64,000 bases of DNA from Arenicola marina (taxonomy: Eukaryota > Annelida > Polychaeta > Arenicolidae): positions 24,365,639-24,429,638 of the forward strand of contig OZ025263.1 in NCBI GenBank assembly GCA_964019135.1, written 5' to 3'. Every line of letters starts with the position of its first letter. Position 1 is the stretch's first letter. A model generated the notes under the pieces. That model did not search any database and was not told the origin of the DNA. It was given only the letters and a program-made list of their open reading frames with translations. A program made the position numbers and the translations under genes. This document shows positions 30,470 through 42,170 of the stretch, one piece after another.

Positions 30470-30700
30470 GGGGGAGGGGGTGGGGGGGGGGGGGGGTAAG
30501 GAGTGTTTCGGTTCCTCGGGAATGGGCTTTTCATTTCTCAGTGAACTGGGAATGAGAAAAATAATTCTTCGTGGACTGAAAATGGGGTATTAGCCGACCG
30601 TCGGGATCAAGGATTTTCATGCATCGTGAACTTGGAATTTTAATATTAAATAATCGGGAATCGGGAAATCGCCAATTTATATCATGTAAGTTTATCTGCC
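30470..30700 (+). repeat. Dispersed repeat D, copy 1 (CGTGAACTGGGAAT family)
   Basis: After a long G run, units of the type GGGCTTTTCATTT, AGTGAACTGGGAATGAG, TATTAGCCGACC and GGGAAATCGCCAATTTATAT match 40050-40260 in order. The G run at the start and C run at the end of the family suggest inverted-repeat ends. Confidence 0.75.
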
Positions 30701-33200
30701 CTTCATTTGCTTATAGGAAGTTAATTTAACCTGAGAATAAAATATTTTTATTATGAAATTATGGATCTGGGAACAAGACTTTCCCTTGCCCCCCTGGGTG
30801 GAGGGAGAGTGGGGATAACGGTAGGCGCGCATCTTGAAAAAAGTTAGGGGGCCCAGAACCGGGCGGGGGGGGGGATTATTACTTCATACATGGGGGGTGG
30901 AGGGGTGGCGGTAACGGTTTGCCCGGATCTTGAAAGTGTTGGTGTGAAACACCCGTTATGTTGGGTAACTTGATAAATAGTTGAGTCTTATAGCTGTTAA
31001 AAATATATGCTCTGTAGCAGTAGGGGTATTTTTTTCATAAGAACTGTCCGCTCCCTCGGGCAATACTGGGCATCCAGCAGCCCCCCACCCCTACACTGCC
31101 AAGCAGATTTGTATAATAACACAGTGGGTATAGTTGCCCTTTGGAGTCCCATGGCCACAGGGGAGTGGAGAGGCCGACTTAGTAGCAATGGAAGTTGCGA
31201 TACTTTGGACAAATGTAAGTTATAACATAACTAAGCTTAGCCAATTGATTATGTTTTTGTAACAAATCAAGGCCATGACGAAATTCTATCTGCATACTTT
31301 TATTTTGGTACAAAAATTCATGTTGGAGCCCATATATACAGTTTATGACAATAAGCTACATTATTATATTGATACTGTTTTCTTGTCCTTTAACAGGTAG
31401 TTGCATGAAGAGCTTGAAGCATAGACAGTTGATTCGCCATTCCCAAAGTCGTGATTCCAGTCATGGGATATCCAACCTGCAAAATAAAGAATATTCAGAT
31501 TTAGCTTTGGTGGTGAAGCAAGTATAAATATATCTACTGAGCTAGTTTATTTTAAAGTTACCAATACAGCAAGTTTTCACATTCATTCTAAATTTCGAAA
31601 TATTTTTGGAAATATTCTCGACACATTGACTGACTGTCTGAATGTTAACTCTATGACAAGTAGATGTGCTATCATATGTTACATGGTAAAATAATAATCT
31701 AGTGGGCAACTTTGATGACGTAGCATGAAAGAAAGTCACACTTTCCCACACAATATGCATGCTTAACATCATGTCCAGTTATTTATTGCCCAAATTATTT
31801 GTGTACTTATATGATAATATATCATTATATCATTTCCAAGCTCCCATTATTGGCAAGCTTCCATTATAAATCTACTGTTTTAAAGAATAGCATAAATGCA
31901 TGTAACTTATCTCCACATAATTAAATTACCTTGATGTTGACTCAAAATGACTTACACCAATGAAGTTCCTTGGTATCACTGATATAATTATTCTAGAAAC
32001 TAAAAACAAACTTCTCTTGCTTAAGTTATTTTTAAGCATTATCAATCAAAACTGAGACTCACTTCATGTTAAATTGATTCCAAAATGGAACTTAGCATTG
32101 TTTGGAAAGTTTCTGTAGTGACTAAAAAGTCAAGAAAAACTTAACTATGGACACCTTGTAGGTTTTACCAATTAAATGTTCAACTTAATGACTGAGGAAA
32201 ACTATATGATATACATTTGCAGTCAGACAATGTATCCAATATATTTCTAGAAAAATGGCTTTGAAGATTGTAACTGGAAAATTGCTGTACAAGCAGCTTT
32301 AAACTAATGCATTATGCATTTATTGCAAATTACTTTATACTATGGGTGAGACAGAGAATAAATAAAAAGCTGGACACTTTTTTTGACTGAGGAAAGACCT
32401 GAGAAATAGCAAATGAAGGCTGGTTAATGGGAGAATGCAACCACTCCTATTCACTGGGGAAGGATAAACCATATTTACACCAATAACAAAATTATGAAAT
32501 GTAAAAATTAATTTTAAAAAACAGCTTTTAAGAAGAAAAACAAAACAAAAATCTCACCCCTGTATTAGGTATATACAAGATATATATTTTTTCATATAAT
32601 GTACTTGTAGAGTTGTAGTATGCTTTACCTAAAGCTTTAATATTTTTAGTTTAAGCGATAAACAGGCATAGCGAAACCAAGGCTATATTTTAGCTTGTGA
32701 AGGCTGTTTAGCCTTAGTCACAGATGTAGGCATGTACCAGGGCTAGGTATTAGAAAAGGCCCGACAGCCCGCCAGATGTGCAGGAAGTTTTTCAGGCAGG
32801 TGGGCACTTAGCTACTGTTTAACGACCCCAAAAAGGGCCTGTGGGTCAAGATGTCTAGAAGAAAATAATTGCTCTCGCAATTATATGAGAATGACAGCTG
32901 GCGCCATGTTGTTTGTATACATAAAGCATTTTTTTGCAGCAAAATCGTCACAAGTTTACTAGATTTAATTTTTAGCTGGTAAAAAAATATTCTGGCTAAT
33001 ACCCTGTAGTGGGGGAGCCTACAGGCAGTTGGTTAAGGTCAAAAATAATTATATTTCTATTGTTGCATATATAGGGGCCATAGGGTCTCCCGAGGCTAAT
33101 ATCAACCTATGGTTATCATATACCATATGAAAAAAGACTGATGATATATATGATACAGAATGTGGATCAGGGATTGAGCTGCTGGTCCAATTAATAGCGA
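30700..33200. other. AT-rich stretch without recognised gene
   Basis: G-rich runs (30780-30910), then AT-rich sequence with only short frames on both strands. No RNA gene or repeat family identified. Confidence 0.5.
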
Positions 33201-33229
33201 GCTTTAGCAAGCTATTATGGTAACGTATA

Positions 33230-33382
33230 CAAAAAAAAAATTAAAAAAAAAAAAAAAAAAAAAAAAAGAAGAAAGAAGAAAGAAGATAGAAGAAAGAAGA
33301 AAGAAGAAAGAAGATAGAAGAAAGAAGAAAGAAGAAGAATAAAAAAAAATAAAATAAAAAATATATATATATATATATGTTT
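33230..33382. repeat. Poly-A, (GAAAGAA)n and (AT)n microsatellite block
   Basis: An A run of about 25, about 12 units of GAAGAAA-type repeats and a short TA repeat. It could mark the tail of an old retroposon. Confidence 0.9.
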
Positions 33383-34067
33383 GGCTTGCCATACATTGCC
33401 ATACTATACGATTAAAAAAACGTCAACCGTGCGTCATGGCGGCGAGTAGAGGCGATAATAGGAGCCATTTCAGAAAGTTCCAGAATATATAACAGAATAT
33501 ACGCCTACAATTATTATTTTATTGCTTTATTTGTCCGAATAAGGTAGAATAATGATTATGAAAACCATAAAACATTGATTACATTTTTATTCACAATTTC
33601 TCCCGGCTACTGGCGGAACGCCGTCTGATGCTAACATCCTGAAAATGCGAATCTGGCAAAAGCGTTCGAATCTCAACTCTTTTTTTGCTGTTTGGCATAG
33701 ATCTAAGTCATAAGAAATTTAGACAAGGTGGGTATTATTTTTGAAAGTCATCTGTTTATTTCAACCGATTGCTATGACAGTTTTAATGAATATTTCAGCC
33801 CCTGGTTGTCAATTTTTTAAGTCAGGCAAGTGACCAAGTCGAGTGTCGTCTTCGCGTCTGTCAAACTGTCAACGCTGGTCAAATTAGACAAATAACTTAA
33901 GCTTACGTAGTCGTTGATTTGTTGACGTCTACTTGTCAGTACGTTTTGTTGAGATTGAAGTTGGTATTTTGATATAAAACCATCTAATTTAATTGACAGC
34001 TTTGGCTAATTTTGATCTTGAACTAAAGTCTGCATGTTTACCTGTTTTAGCCATAGATTAGGCCTGG

Positions 34068-34166
34068 CCTGAATGTTCAGACGGGGCAGTCTTGACACTT
34101 GTTCTTGTCATATGTGACTGTACAGTAAGCATCAGACTGTCAAACTGTAACGTCTGAACATTCAGG
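34068..34166. repeat. Inverted repeat with 16-bp perfect arms
   Basis: CCTGAATGTTCAGACG (34068-34083) and its exact reverse complement (34151-34166), 67 bases apart. Similarity extends a few bases outward (GGCCTGG / GGCTAGCC). It could form a hairpin or be the ends of a tiny inverted-repeat element. Confidence 0.8.
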
Positions 34167-34437
34167 CTAGCCATAGATATCATATGGATATGGTCAGGGA
34201 GACAGGAATGAAATCAATCTGGACTGGTTGAAAGAACAAGCATAGCTGTGGTCAACACCAGTGTCAGTGACCCTGACAGAAGTAGGCCTATTGCTATTTG
34301 GAATGCAGGCTTTACTTTGATGATTTGGAATCATGTTTAGACCAAGTTATTTTGGGCCAATTGGGGCCTTTGGCTTTAAACCACTGTCTGTCACTGTAAA
34401 ACTAAAAAGTAGGTAGGGTAAACACTAAATTTTCCAT

Positions 34438-34905
34438 ATGACATCAAATTTCAGCTGCAGTTTTTGCCTTTTTAAATATAACAATTTAATTCTGGTCTCT
34501 ATTATGATTCCGAACCTATATTTTAGATGCCTCCACCCATGAAATATATATAGCTCTAATTTGAAGAGTTTATTTGAGACAAATTAAATAGGATTTTAAA
34601 CAAAAACTGTAAATATTTTATTACCGGTATATATTGTTCATAGATCTATACAATTTCCTAACATTTGACACCTTTTGCCTAATTCTGACAGATATCTCTA
34701 GGACATCAAAATTTCAGCTGCAGTTTTTGCCTTTTTAAATATAACAATTTAATTCTGGTTTCTATATTCCAAACTTATACTTTAAATGCCTCCACCCCTG
34801 AAATATATAATGTGAAGAGTTTAATTGAGAAAAATTCAACAGGAGTTTGAACCAAAACTGTAAATATTTTAAGAATATTTTATTATATATTGTTCACATG
34901 ACTTA
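34438..34905. repeat. Direct duplication (~264-bp offset)
   Basis: ATTTCAGCTGCAGTTTTTGC and CTTTTTAAATATAACAATTT with following sequence occur at about 34448 and 34712, including the downstream AATGCCTCCACCC and ATTTTATTA...ATATTGTTCA parts. Confidence 0.85.
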
Positions 34906-34974
34906 CTATTTCCTATTTTTGACACATTTTGCCTACTTTTGACACCCCAGGATAATTCAGATTTATTCACTTAT

Positions 34975-35125
34975 TATTCAATAAAAAGTTTAATAAAAAA
35001 GGCAACAATTATTGAATTAAAAGTTTAATAAAAAAGTCAACAATTATTGGATTTAAAGTTTAATAGAAAAAAGCAACAATTATTGAATTAAAAGTTTAAT
35101 AAAAAAAAGCCACAATTACTGAAAC
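34975..35125. repeat. ~38-bp tandem repeat
   Basis: About four copies of AAAAGTTTAATAAAAAAG followed by CAACAATTATTGAATT. Confidence 0.85.
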
Positions 35126-35329
35126 AACGGTTTTAGTAGCTCATATTGATAAGCAACACAAATGTGTACCATTTTGAGGATCAGAAAACTGTCTGGACTA
35201 CTCCTACTCAAGCAGTATTACTTTCAAATAGAGATACCAAGTATACATAATAAACAGGGTTTAGCATGTAAAAGCGTCTACCGGTAAATAGGCAACTAAC
35301 ATATGGTCAGTTTACTTCATTTTACTTAT

Positions 35330-35412
35330 ACACTGGTGCGACTTATCTATGGCTCAAGTCTAATAATTTCTCAAAATCGGTGGGTGTGACTTATACACTG
35401 GAAATTTGGTAA
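35330..35412 (-). repeat. Dispersed repeat F, copy 2
   Basis: The reverse complement of this segment aligns with 25510-25615: GTGTATAAGTCACACCC, CGATTTTGAGAAATTATTAG, ATAAGTCGCACCAGTG. Confidence 0.65.
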
Positions 35413-35512
35413 CATATGCCCAGTTTACTTATCTTTTTTTATCTTTACTTTCTAAAAACATTTTTTGCGAGAGATACCAGTATTATATTGGTAGCAAATT
35501 GTATAGATCTAG

Positions 35513-35806
35513 GATGATAGAAGAAGACGGATGATGATAAAACATACATTGTATTTCTGACATGTGGTGAGTGTTCAAGAAACTTACTCGTGGTGTATTT
35601 ACCAACGGTTTAGTATATGTTCTCATGGACAGGTCACAACCGCATAAAGCATGCTATAAAACATGTTATAGATTGCTAGAATGGTAGAAGAAGAAGGATG
35701 ATGATAAAACATACTTCTGACATGGTGTGAGTGTTCAAGAAGCTTACTCATGGTGTATTTAGCAATTGTTCAGTATCTGTTCTCATGGATAGGTCACAGC
35801 AGGCAA
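35513..35806. repeat. Direct duplication (~170-bp offset)
   Basis: AGAAGAAG(A/-)CGGATGATGATAAAACATAC through GAGTGTTCAAGAA and GTTCTCATGGA(C/T)AGGTCAC occurs at about 35518 and again at about 35688 with some substitutions and a short deletion. Confidence 0.8.
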
Positions 35807-37090
35807 CGAACATATGTTTTTCATGAAGGAGTTACCTCCGAAAATAGTTTTAATAGAAATGATACAGATCTACTAAAGTCCTTCTAATATAAATAGAAAT
35901 ATTTATGGACATATTGTCATCAATTTTTTTTGGCCATATTGGGGCATTTTCTGTGAAAGGGTGTAGCTTTGTTATGAATATATACCTGGTACATAATTAG
36001 GTATAGATTGCTATAAATCTATGACCAGCTTTAAACTTGATTTAAAAATATCTCATCAACCTATATATAATTTTAGCAAAAGGAAAAAAGGGTCAGAAAA
36101 TTAAAAATGAATAAGATATTTATTATCATAAAATAGATCTAATATGATTAATTATAGACTCAAGCAACTACTTATTTTTGTCTTTCTCTGCATATATGAC
36201 TTTAAGCTCAAATATTACCGTTAAACAACTAAGCCATCAATCTTATTTTTAATTAAAAGAAATAGATAAAAACATCATTTCTATAACTTAAATAAGATAT
36301 TTCAGTACAGGCAGCTTTAAGAATATAAACCACTTCAGCTAATACAACAGATATAAGACAGCATCTAGTCAACTCGACCCATGACACGCCCGACCCATCA
36401 CCTACTCAACCCCAAGCCAACTCGACCCCAAGCTAACTCAACCTCTAACCAACTATACCCGTGTTGGTTTTGGGTCTAGTTGTCAAGAAACCTATAAGAT
36501 TAGGACAGCTGGCTGCTGCGGTTGATACAGCAGCTTTAAGAGCTAGGCCTTTATTATTTTTTAATTTGGGTGAGCTCGCAACTTAGGCAATGCCTATTCA
36601 TATTATATTATGTATAAGCTCACATATAACTTGTAATACAAGTCAAGTGTGTGCCCCTGCAACGCCCCCCCCCCCCCCCACTCCACCCACCACCCTGGCC
36701 CCCTCCCTGAAGTCTCCTGCACTTTGCCTGGGAGCTTTTGTCAACATAACTGACTGAGACCGAGTGCTTTTCTTACAAAGATATGTACCCAACAAGATAG
36801 AATCACTGTGACTTTGGTCAAGTGTGGTATTCATTCATGAGCTGTCAGGCATGGTCAGCTGATCAGTGACAGTTGACACTGACATAGGCTAGCTAACACT
36901 GTCACTGACACAGCCAAATTCTACTAAACGGACTTCCTGTTACGCACACTTCGTTCGACAGATGGCGCGCGGGTGGCGCAGGGGAAAACAAACGCACGTG
37001 CGCCGACCGATAGGCTTGAGCGAGCAGGCTACTTTCGGTCTGTCAACGATCTCTTGCCATATAAGGTGTTTCAAAGCGCGTTTATTGGCT

Positions 37091-37240
37091 ATGAATAAGA
37101 GGTGCAGGGTCTGGGGGTGTACGAATCACAACCGAGCTGGAAAGGCGCTGTCATTTTTTTAATTTCCCGTGAATAACGAGCGATTACAGCGTTGGCTCGC
37201 AGCCCTAAAGCTCCACCATCTCCGCCGTCCCCACCATCCC
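37091..37240 (+). pseudogene. THAP-domain-like N-terminus with a stop codon
   Basis: From an ATG at 37091 the frame reads MNKRCRVWGCTNHNRAGKAL, then SFF, a TAA stop at 37160-37162, and in the same frame FPVNNERLQRWLAAL. The order C-x4-C-x-N, SF-x-x-FP, RW matches the start of THAP zinc fingers, the DNA-binding domain of P-element transposase and its animal relatives. The C-x2-H half and the catalytic domain were not found. The TAA falls where THAP proteins have the residue before FP, so this is a nonsense change rather than a frameshift. Confidence 0.5.
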
Positions 37241-37489
37241 CTCCTTCCCCACTATCTCCGCCAACGCATGTATTGTGACAGGCAATTCTTTTGCATTGGG
37301 CTCTGCCGGCAATTAAGCGTCTGTTTGGTATCAAGCTCGTTACAAATGAATATGATATTTTGATTGTATATGTTCTGGCATATCTACCCATTAGGCAAGC
37401 ATACGCAGCGTGGCATCTGGATGCATCGGGTCGTCAGTTATAATTTTTTTTTTCAAGTTTATGCCGAATACTACGGTGCCCGATTTAGG

Positions 37490-38340
37490 ACATCTTGATA
37501 TTATTTTTATTAAAAAAAAAAGTCGTTCCAAATTTTCTTGGAACACGACTTATTATTTTTCAAAAAAAATAACTCGTTCCAAGCTCAGTTCGATTCCCGA
37601 GTTATTATTTTTTCGAATGCCCCGTTGTCGTAGCGTTATCGACTTTATAAAAGTACGTTGCATGTGCAACCCCCAGCTGTCTTTGGCGTTGTTTGGCGCG
37701 GTTTATCCCATGTGTGCACTAAGGTGGTCTAAACAACAAACCATATATAAAAAAAATTACTCGTTCCAAACTTGGTTGCGGAACGAGTTTTTTTTTTCAA
37801 AAAATAAATAAGTCACTCCAAACTTTGTCGCGCAACTTGTTGCGTGTCTTTTCCCCAAAAAATTAAATTGTTCCAAATTCTCTTGGAGCACGACTTATTT
37901 TTTCTCAACAAAAAATAAAGTCGTTCTAAATTTTCTTTCAACAAAAATAAACTCGTTTCAAACGACGCGGAACGAGTTATTTTTTTTCTAAAAAAAAAGT
38001 GATTCCAAAATTCTCCACGCTATGACCGGATGACTGTGTAGACACTCTCCCGTTGTTTTGGCGGCGGTCGGGTTGACTTTAAAGGTAGCCATGACCGCAC
38101 GTGTCCAGCGATTTCATAGCTGGTTAACAATCGCATGCAACAGTTACCTAATTACCGAGCCTTCCCCATGGAATTGAGGAGAGGAGACACTACCTTACTG
38201 CAGTGGTGTGGGTGTGCCTCCCATGGCATATGGAGAGTGAGAGAAAAGTACGCGATTTGTGGTTAGGGAAAAACCATATTTTTGTGAAATAAATAAGTCT
38301 GGCTCGAAGAGAATTTGGAACGACTTGGTTTTGTTGTAAA
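37490..38340. repeat. Array of hairpins with the AACTCGTTCCAA motif
   Basis: At least five segments follow the pattern (A/G)(A/T)CTCGTTCCAA, a short loop, TTGGAACGAGTT, then T and A runs. Examples: GTCGTTCCAAATTTTCTTGG followed by AACACGAC near 37520; ACTCGTTCCAAACTTGG with GGAACGAGT near 37755; CTCGTTTCAAACGACGCGG with AACGAGTTATT near 37955. A single arm recurs near 38305. Units are not head-to-tail with one period but are each palindromic. Confidence 0.75.
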
Positions 38341-38344
38341 AAAA

Positions 38345-39420
38345 AATCGCCTAAAACTAAGACCGTAGAATACTTTATTAGTACTGTATACTGTTTTCCT
38401 TAAGACTCGAGTCCAATGAATCAACATTTTGTGAGAATGTCTACCAGTTGCTGCATGGTATTATACATCTACGGCCCCTGCAGACGGCTTTACACTTAAA
38501 AGTCGGGTAATTTCGATCAGCGCATAACTTCGATCACATGATATTTCCTCTCCTTTCGCTGCCGCCTAATTACATTTGAAATTTGTACTATTGTGAAGGC
38601 CAAACATTTATTATTTATGAGCTTTATGACGTACGTCTCGGGAGAGTTGGCGGAATCAGTACTGTAACCTGATTTGTCTAATCCGTCGCACCCGCGAAAC
38701 TATAAAGTTGGCGCGCTCTCTTTTTTGGCTGGGACGTTCCCCACCGAAGATACACCCACATAGCCACCTATAAGCCGAAGTTATGATCGGCTTGCAGCAG
38801 CACTTATTTCTCGAAGTAATACAACTATATGAAGTTTAAAGGACAGAGAACTTGTTTAATGTGTTTAATAGTAAAGGAACATCTATTTTTATGCGATATT
38901 AAGGAAATAAGATGATCGAATTCAACCTCCAAGAATTTTGCGCTTGGTGGAAAATTCGATCAGTTGGTCCTGCTATTTCGCTCAGCCACATGACCTAGCC
39001 TGGATCTACATATGTGCGTGTGGTAGCACAGCTATACGGACAGCGCAGGGCGGGGTTGAGGGACCATGGTTAGGCCTAGTGGAGGATACAGGGGGCTCAG
39101 ACCAACTCCGTCCCTCGCATTTTCGGCGGTGTGGACTCTCCCGTAAGTTTCCTAATAAAAGACTTTTCTTGATAGACCTACACCAAAAATGTGGAATTAG
39201 TTTTTAAAATTACCAAGTGATCGATTTTACCCGCCTATAATCGAATTTAGCCAGATTGGCATTGGCCTTTTAAAAGCGTCACTGACTTTAACATTTACGA
39301 CATCTTAGCTGGAGGGCGGCACTAAACAGAAGGCGACTTCGTATTGAAATATGTACTGCTTAGTTTGTAGTGATGCGTTGCTGCAGTCCTCGCAGAGAGA
39401 CAGTCACAAAATGATCGAAA
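38345..39420. other. Non-coding stretch inside the P-like element
   Basis: Short frames only. Nothing recognised. Confidence 0.4.
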
Positions 39421-39562
39421 TATGCCAACCTACCTTACTTTTCTAGCGACACTCGACATGAACCTCTTCTTAAAATCGACATGCAACATGGCTAGCCCCC
39501 CCCCCCCCCGCACCACCCCCTGCCCCTCCTCAGGGCCCCTAAACATTAGCTCCCTGCCCAAA

Positions 39563-39691
39563 ATGGTGGAAGTCTCTAGAACGATAAAATTAAAACTGTC
39601 AAATTTAAACAAAGCCCAATTAACGGAAGAATTGCGTAGATGGAATCTTCCATATTGTAACAAGCAAGATTGGAACAAGTCTTTGGTATGA
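39563..39691 (+). CDS. Candidate small exon or frame with SAP-like sequence
   Basis: From an ATG at 39563 the frame reads MVEVSRTIKLKLSNLNKAQL, TEELRRWNLPYCNKQDWNK and stops at 39689. The spacing of Leu residues (LSNLNKAQLTEELRRWNLP) resembles the helix-turn-helix of SAP motifs. A possible donor (TTG/GTATGAG) lies at its end, so it may be the first coding exon of something larger. There is no second exon I can name, and the match is weak. Confidence 0.25.
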   Translation: MVEVSRTIKLKLSNLNKAQLTEELRRWNLPYCNKQDWNKSLV

Positions 39692-39764
39692 GAACATCTG
39701 CAGTTATTAATTCATTTCGGGTGTTTCGGCTGCATTTGATTGCAATTTGCTGAGTATACATATA

Positions 39765-39895
39765 ATTAGGCTTATAATGCCAGGAAAATTTCGTAATTTT
39801 TCCAGTGATTCGGGATTGGGTGCTTATTTTCCTCGTGAAGCGGGAAAAGCTATTAATTTTTCCCGTGATCTGAGAATCAGACCCCCCCCCCCCCC
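39765..39895. repeat. Dispersed repeat D relative
   Basis: Shares the alternating pattern of TTTTCC(A/C)(G/T)TGAT(C/T)(C/T)GGGA and TTTCCTCGTGAAGCGGGAAA with repeat D and ends in a C run of about 16. Confidence 0.55.
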
Positions 39896-40023
39896 CTTCC
39901 CTCATCAATGGATTCAAACTGTTTTCCCTAAAGTCTCAGCTAGCAAATTCGCACAATACAAGTTCAGTAAATTTATATCATTAGAAAAAATATCATACCT
40001 GGAGTTTCGATGATGTAGGCATA

Positions 40024-40345
40024 CAGGGGGTGGGGAGGGGGGGGGGGGGCGGGTATTTACGTTCCTCAGGAAGGGGCTTTTCATTTTACCGTGAACTGGG
40101 AATGAGGAAAATTATCCTCGGGGACTGGGACTGGGATATTAGCCGACCATCGTGATCAATCATTTTCACCAATCGTGAACTGAAAATTTTAATACCAAAT
40201 ACCTTATCCGTGAATTGGGAAATCGCCAATTTATATGATGTATCCGCCCCTTCCATTGTATACGGGGAGTTCTCGATTTAATTCATCGTGACCTGGGAAT
40301 AAAGACATTTATTCTTCGTGATGTAGAAACACGACCCCCCCCCCC
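40024..40345 (+). repeat. Dispersed repeat D, copy 2
   Basis: Starts with a long G run and ends with a C run. Between them it matches 30500-30700 (GTTCCTC(A/G)GGAA, GGGCTTTTCATTT, GTGAACTGGGAATGAG, TATTAGCCGACC, GGGAAATCGCCAATTTATAT). Confidence 0.75.
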
Positions 40346-41043
40346 CTCCACCACCACCATGTAGGTCACCATAGCCGACCTCTGGCCGCTTGGTTGGGTC
40401 TTTCACCCACTTTCCTGCTGGCTCCTCGAGAGGCACTGTTCAATGCCAGCAACCTGCAGCTTGCTGCTATATCCTCTCTTGGCTTCATTAAGAAGCTTGT
40501 CAAAATAATCGTGCGACATGTTCTTGTAGAAATTGGACAAATTGCCAAATACACGCAATTGTAAAATACACGCAAATTGTCAAATACATGCAGAAGTACG
40601 GTGTGTTTACATTAGGCACGCGCACGTGCCTTTTGTGTTGTCCCCTGCGCGAGAACGAGGTTTACTTTTTGGTCGCGATTGCGCATGCGCGCTACATTGT
40701 GACGTCAGTCCGTTTAGTAGAATAAACATGCATCAACATCGATCACACTTATCTTTCATCTGGGTCCTTTTTGCGACCGGAAATCTTCGTGTGACACTTC
40801 CTTCAGTTCTTGCTTGATATTGTCCCGTGTCCATGAACTATTTCCTAGTGATCTTGCTGATCATATTTTATTGTAAACTTCGCTCCGCTCTGATAACTTT
40901 CACTTGTCCGCTTGTTGTCACTGGACAACTGACCGGTGCCGCAATGCATGCTGGATCTTTGGGACCGCCTCGGTGGCAGCGCCGCATGGCGGAAATATCA
41001 CCTACTACTCCCGTTGAGGGCAATTGAACCGTATGCCCTATAT

Positions 41044-42112
41044 ACTCATGATGGGCGTGGCAGTGTGAGGTGGGGTGGTTGTTGTAAGGCGAGGTTGGGG
41101 CAAGCGGGGTGGTGAGGTGTGGCGGGGTAGTGGTAAGGTGTAGTTGCGCGGAAATGGTGAGGTGCGGTGGTGGGGTGGGATGGTGATGAGGTGGGGTGAT
41201 GAGGTGGGATGGTGGTGAGGTAGGGTGATGAGGTGGGATGGTGGTGAGGTGGGGTGATGAGGTGAGGTGGGATGGTGGTGAGGTGGGGTGGTGAGGAGGG
41301 GTGGTGAGGTGGGGTGGTGAGGTGAGGCGGGGCTAGGGTGAAGTGGGGTGGTGAGGTGGGGTGATGAGGTGAGGCGGGGCTGGGGTGAGGTGGGGTGGTG
41401 AGGTCAGGTGATGAGGTGGGGTGGTGAGGTGGGGTGATGAGGTGGGGTGGTGAGGTGGGGTGATGAGGTGAGGTGGGATGGTGGTAAGGTGGGGTGATGG
41501 GGTGAAGTGGGATGGCGGTGAGGTGGGGTGATGGGGTGAGGTGGGGTGATGAGGTGAGGTGGGATGGTGGTGAGGTGGGGTGATGAGGTGGCGGGGTTGG
41601 GGTGAGGCGGGGCTGGGGTGAGGTGGGGTCGTGATGTGGGGTGGTGAGGTGGCATGGTGGTGAGGTGGGGTGATGAGGTGGGGTGATGAGGTGGCGGGGC
41701 TGGGGTGAGGCGGGGCTGGGGTGAGATGGGGTGGTGAGGAGGTGGGGTGATGAGGTGAGGTGGGATGGTGGTGAGGTGGAGTGGTGAGGTGGGGTGATGG
41801 GGTGGCGGGGTCAGGTGAGTCGGGGCTGGGGTGAGGTGGGGTGGTGGTGACGTGGGGTGGTGAGGTGGGGTGATGAGGTGAGGTGGGATGGTGGTGGGGT
41901 GGGGTGATGAGGTGAGGTGGGGTGGTGAGGCGGGGCTCAGGTGAGGCGGAGCTGGGGTGAGGTGGGGTGGTGGTGAGGTGGGGTGGTGAGGTGGGGTGAT
42001 GAGGTGAGGTGGGATGGTGGTGAGGTGGGGTGATGAGATGAGGTGGGGTGGTGAGGCGGGGCTCAGGTGAGGCAGAGCTGGGGTGAGGTGGGGTGGTGGT
42101 GAGGTGGGGTGG
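41044..42112. repeat. G-rich minisatellite (GGTGAGGTGGGGTGATGA type)
   Basis: About 1.07 kb of degenerate GAGGTGGGGTG(A/G)TGA units with nested longer periods that include GGCGGGGCTGGGGTGAG blocks. One strand is almost free of C, so the other is a long CCACC-rich strand. It ends abruptly at a partial SINE tail (42113). Confidence 0.95.
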
Positions 42113-42170
42113 TGGGGTTACGCCCGGCGATGGCTCCTCTTTACCTTAACCCTTTGCCGTTAATTGTCCT
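42113..42170 (+). repeat. Partial SINE 3' segment
   Basis: GGGGTTACGCCCGGCGATGG and the following bases to TTAATTGTC are identical over about 57 bp to 42893-42950 in the SINE-like sequence downstream. Confidence 0.85.

Larger units (their letters stand above)
33400..36917. other. AT-rich region with duplications, no gene seen
   Basis: Contains several local duplications listed separately and short frames only. At 36660-36680 there is a C run of about 17. Confidence 0.5.
36918..40723 (+). mobile_element. P-element-like DNA transposon remnant
   Basis: ATTCTACTAAACGGACT at 36918-36934 is repeated exactly in reverse complement at 40707-40723. Further in, GCGCAGGGGAAAACA with CGCACGTGCGC on the left matches GCGCAGGGGACAACA with GCACGTGCGCG on the right (inverted), that is, subterminal inverted repeats as known in P elements. 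A THAP-like zinc-finger remnant sits just inside the left end. No target duplication could be confirmed. Other repeats (D copies, hairpin array) are nested inside. Without more transposase sequence the P assignment stays tentative. Confidence 0.55.

Noticed and set aside
33204-33392. Phe/Ser-rich minus-strand frame
   Set aside because: Translation of the poly-A and GAAAGAA microsatellite.
41404-41655. Pro/His/Thr-rich minus-strand frame
   Set aside because: Shadow of the G-rich minisatellite.
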